Assembly: GCA_002495485.1 (NCBI GenBank)
Contig: DAFH01000104.1
Coordinates: forward strand, 1-5,694
Reading direction: 5' to 3'
DNA length: 5,694 nt
From: Candidatus Bathyarchaeota archaeon UBA185
GTDB lineage: Archaea; Thermoproteota; Bathyarchaeia; 40CM-2-53-6
Shown in pieces: positions 5,345-5,694 of the stretch. The position numbers were made by a program, and so were the translations under genes. Each line of letters begins with the position of its first letter. Within the stretch, counting starts at the first letter, position 1. The notes under the pieces are model-generated. The model was given only the letters and a program-made list of their open reading frames with translations, was not told where the DNA came from and searched no databases.

Positions 5345-5694
5345 TTCTTCTCCTCCTTCTAGAAGGTGTAGTCAGTGGTGGCGAAACGGTTGGAGAACGT
5401 GGAGGTGCAGGCGTGGGCGTTAACCCTCCTGGTTTGCCGGTTTCGATTACCTTGATTCTCATTTCGACTCCTGCTGCTTTGATGGCGTCTAGACTCTGGA
5501 CAATTTCGCCTTCACTGATACCCGTTCTCTCCATTACTCTTCTCGGTATTCTCACTTCGACGGTTGATGCTTTCATCGTGGTCCAGTTGAAACCTATTTT
5601 CACTTTTGGCAGTGGGGTTGAGAAGAATGCTTCGTCGAAGGTTCCCCTGTCGAATACTCCTATCCTTCCCTGTAGAAACTCGGTGTACTGCCAA
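5337..5694 (-). CDS. C-terminal part of a probable baseplate/tail structural protein (5' partial)
   Basis: The frame is open to the right edge, so the last 118 residues of a longer protein are visible. An internal GTG (5603) and ATG (5576) are not needed as starts because the upstream codons (WQYTEFLQGRIGVFDRGTF) are protein-like. The ordered part ends with KASTVEVRIPRRVMERTGIS and a helix EGEIVQSLDAIKAAGVEMRI; a helix ending in KAAGV followed by a strand recurs near the C-termini of phage baseplate and tail proteins. The last 33 or so residues are a Pro/Thr/Ser tail ending SRRRRRNA. The gene directly precedes and overlaps the fibre-like gene, so it may be an Afp12-like baseplate component; this is context inference. 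The Arg run is encoded by the ribosome site of the next gene. Confidence 0.7.
   Translation of the reverse strand, partial: WQYTEFLQGRIGVFDRGTFDEAFFSTPLPKVKIGFNWTTMKASTVEVRIPRRVMERTGISEGEIVQSLDAIKAAGVEMRIKVIETGKPGGLTPTPAPPRSPTVSPPLTTPSRRRRRNA
5351..5358 (-). promoter_or_regulatory. Strong Shine-Dalgarno inside the upstream coding sequence
   Basis: On the minus strand AAGGAGGA spans 5358 down to 5351, with core GGAGG 7 nt before ATG 5344. It lies within the last codons of the preceding gene, where the same purine tract (AGA AGG AGG AGA AGA) encodes five Arg residues. It decides the start of the fibre-like gene. Confidence 0.85.

Noticed and set aside
1..5694. CRISPR arrays, tRNA or rRNA genes, insertion sequences
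   Set aside because: No regular direct repeats, no tRNA-like cloverleaf, no rRNA sequence, no transposase-like frame and no terminal inverted repeats were seen.

Overview
The window reads as a piece of an uncultivated archaeal genome, most likely a mesophilic member of the Thermoproteota or Thermoplasmatota type, of mid GC. This is inference. It rests on a secreted protein rich in N-glycosylation sequons with a Pro/Ser stalk and a C-terminal membrane anchor and short basic tail, on a membrane protein ending in two zinc ribbons, and on AGGTG/GGAGG-type ribosome binding sites with TTG or other non-ATG starts. No rRNA, tRNA or other decisive marker is present, so a bacterial origin is not excluded.

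Layout. Bases 3-242 hold the 3' end of an unrecognised gene. Bases 420-1499 (+) encode a secreted, membrane-anchored beta-rich surface protein. Bases 1561-2247 (+) encode a membrane protein with two C-terminal zinc ribbons; its natural start seems to be ACG. Bases 2278-2913 (+) encode a leaderless protein with an HEXXHXXG zinc-protease motif. Bases 2995-3420 (+) encode a small Ig-like (carboxypeptidase-regulatory-like) domain with a very acidic Ser/Asp/Glu tail. Bases 3536-3934 (+) encode a PAAR-repeat spike-tip protein. After a 33-bp convergent gap, three tightly coupled minus-strand genes follow: a tail-terminator/DUF4255-like protein (3968-4681), a short fibre-like protein with an N-terminal coiled coil (4688-5344), and the C-terminal part of a further probable baseplate/tail protein (5337-5694, running off the window).

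Together, the PAAR protein and the three minus-strand genes fit the edge of a phage-tail-like contractile injection system (eCIS type). The order baseplate-like, then fibre-like, then terminator-like, resembles parts of the Afp/PVC order (Afp12, 13, 16), with PAAR corresponding to Afp10. The soluble HEXXH protein and the acidic Ig-like protein next to PAAR are the best candidates for cargo or spike accessories. Sheath, tube, gp25, baseplate J and the AAA ATPase are not in this window, so the system call depends on what lies beyond base 5694. Only the PAAR call rests on strong motif evidence; the terminator, fibre and baseplate roles come from local motifs and context.
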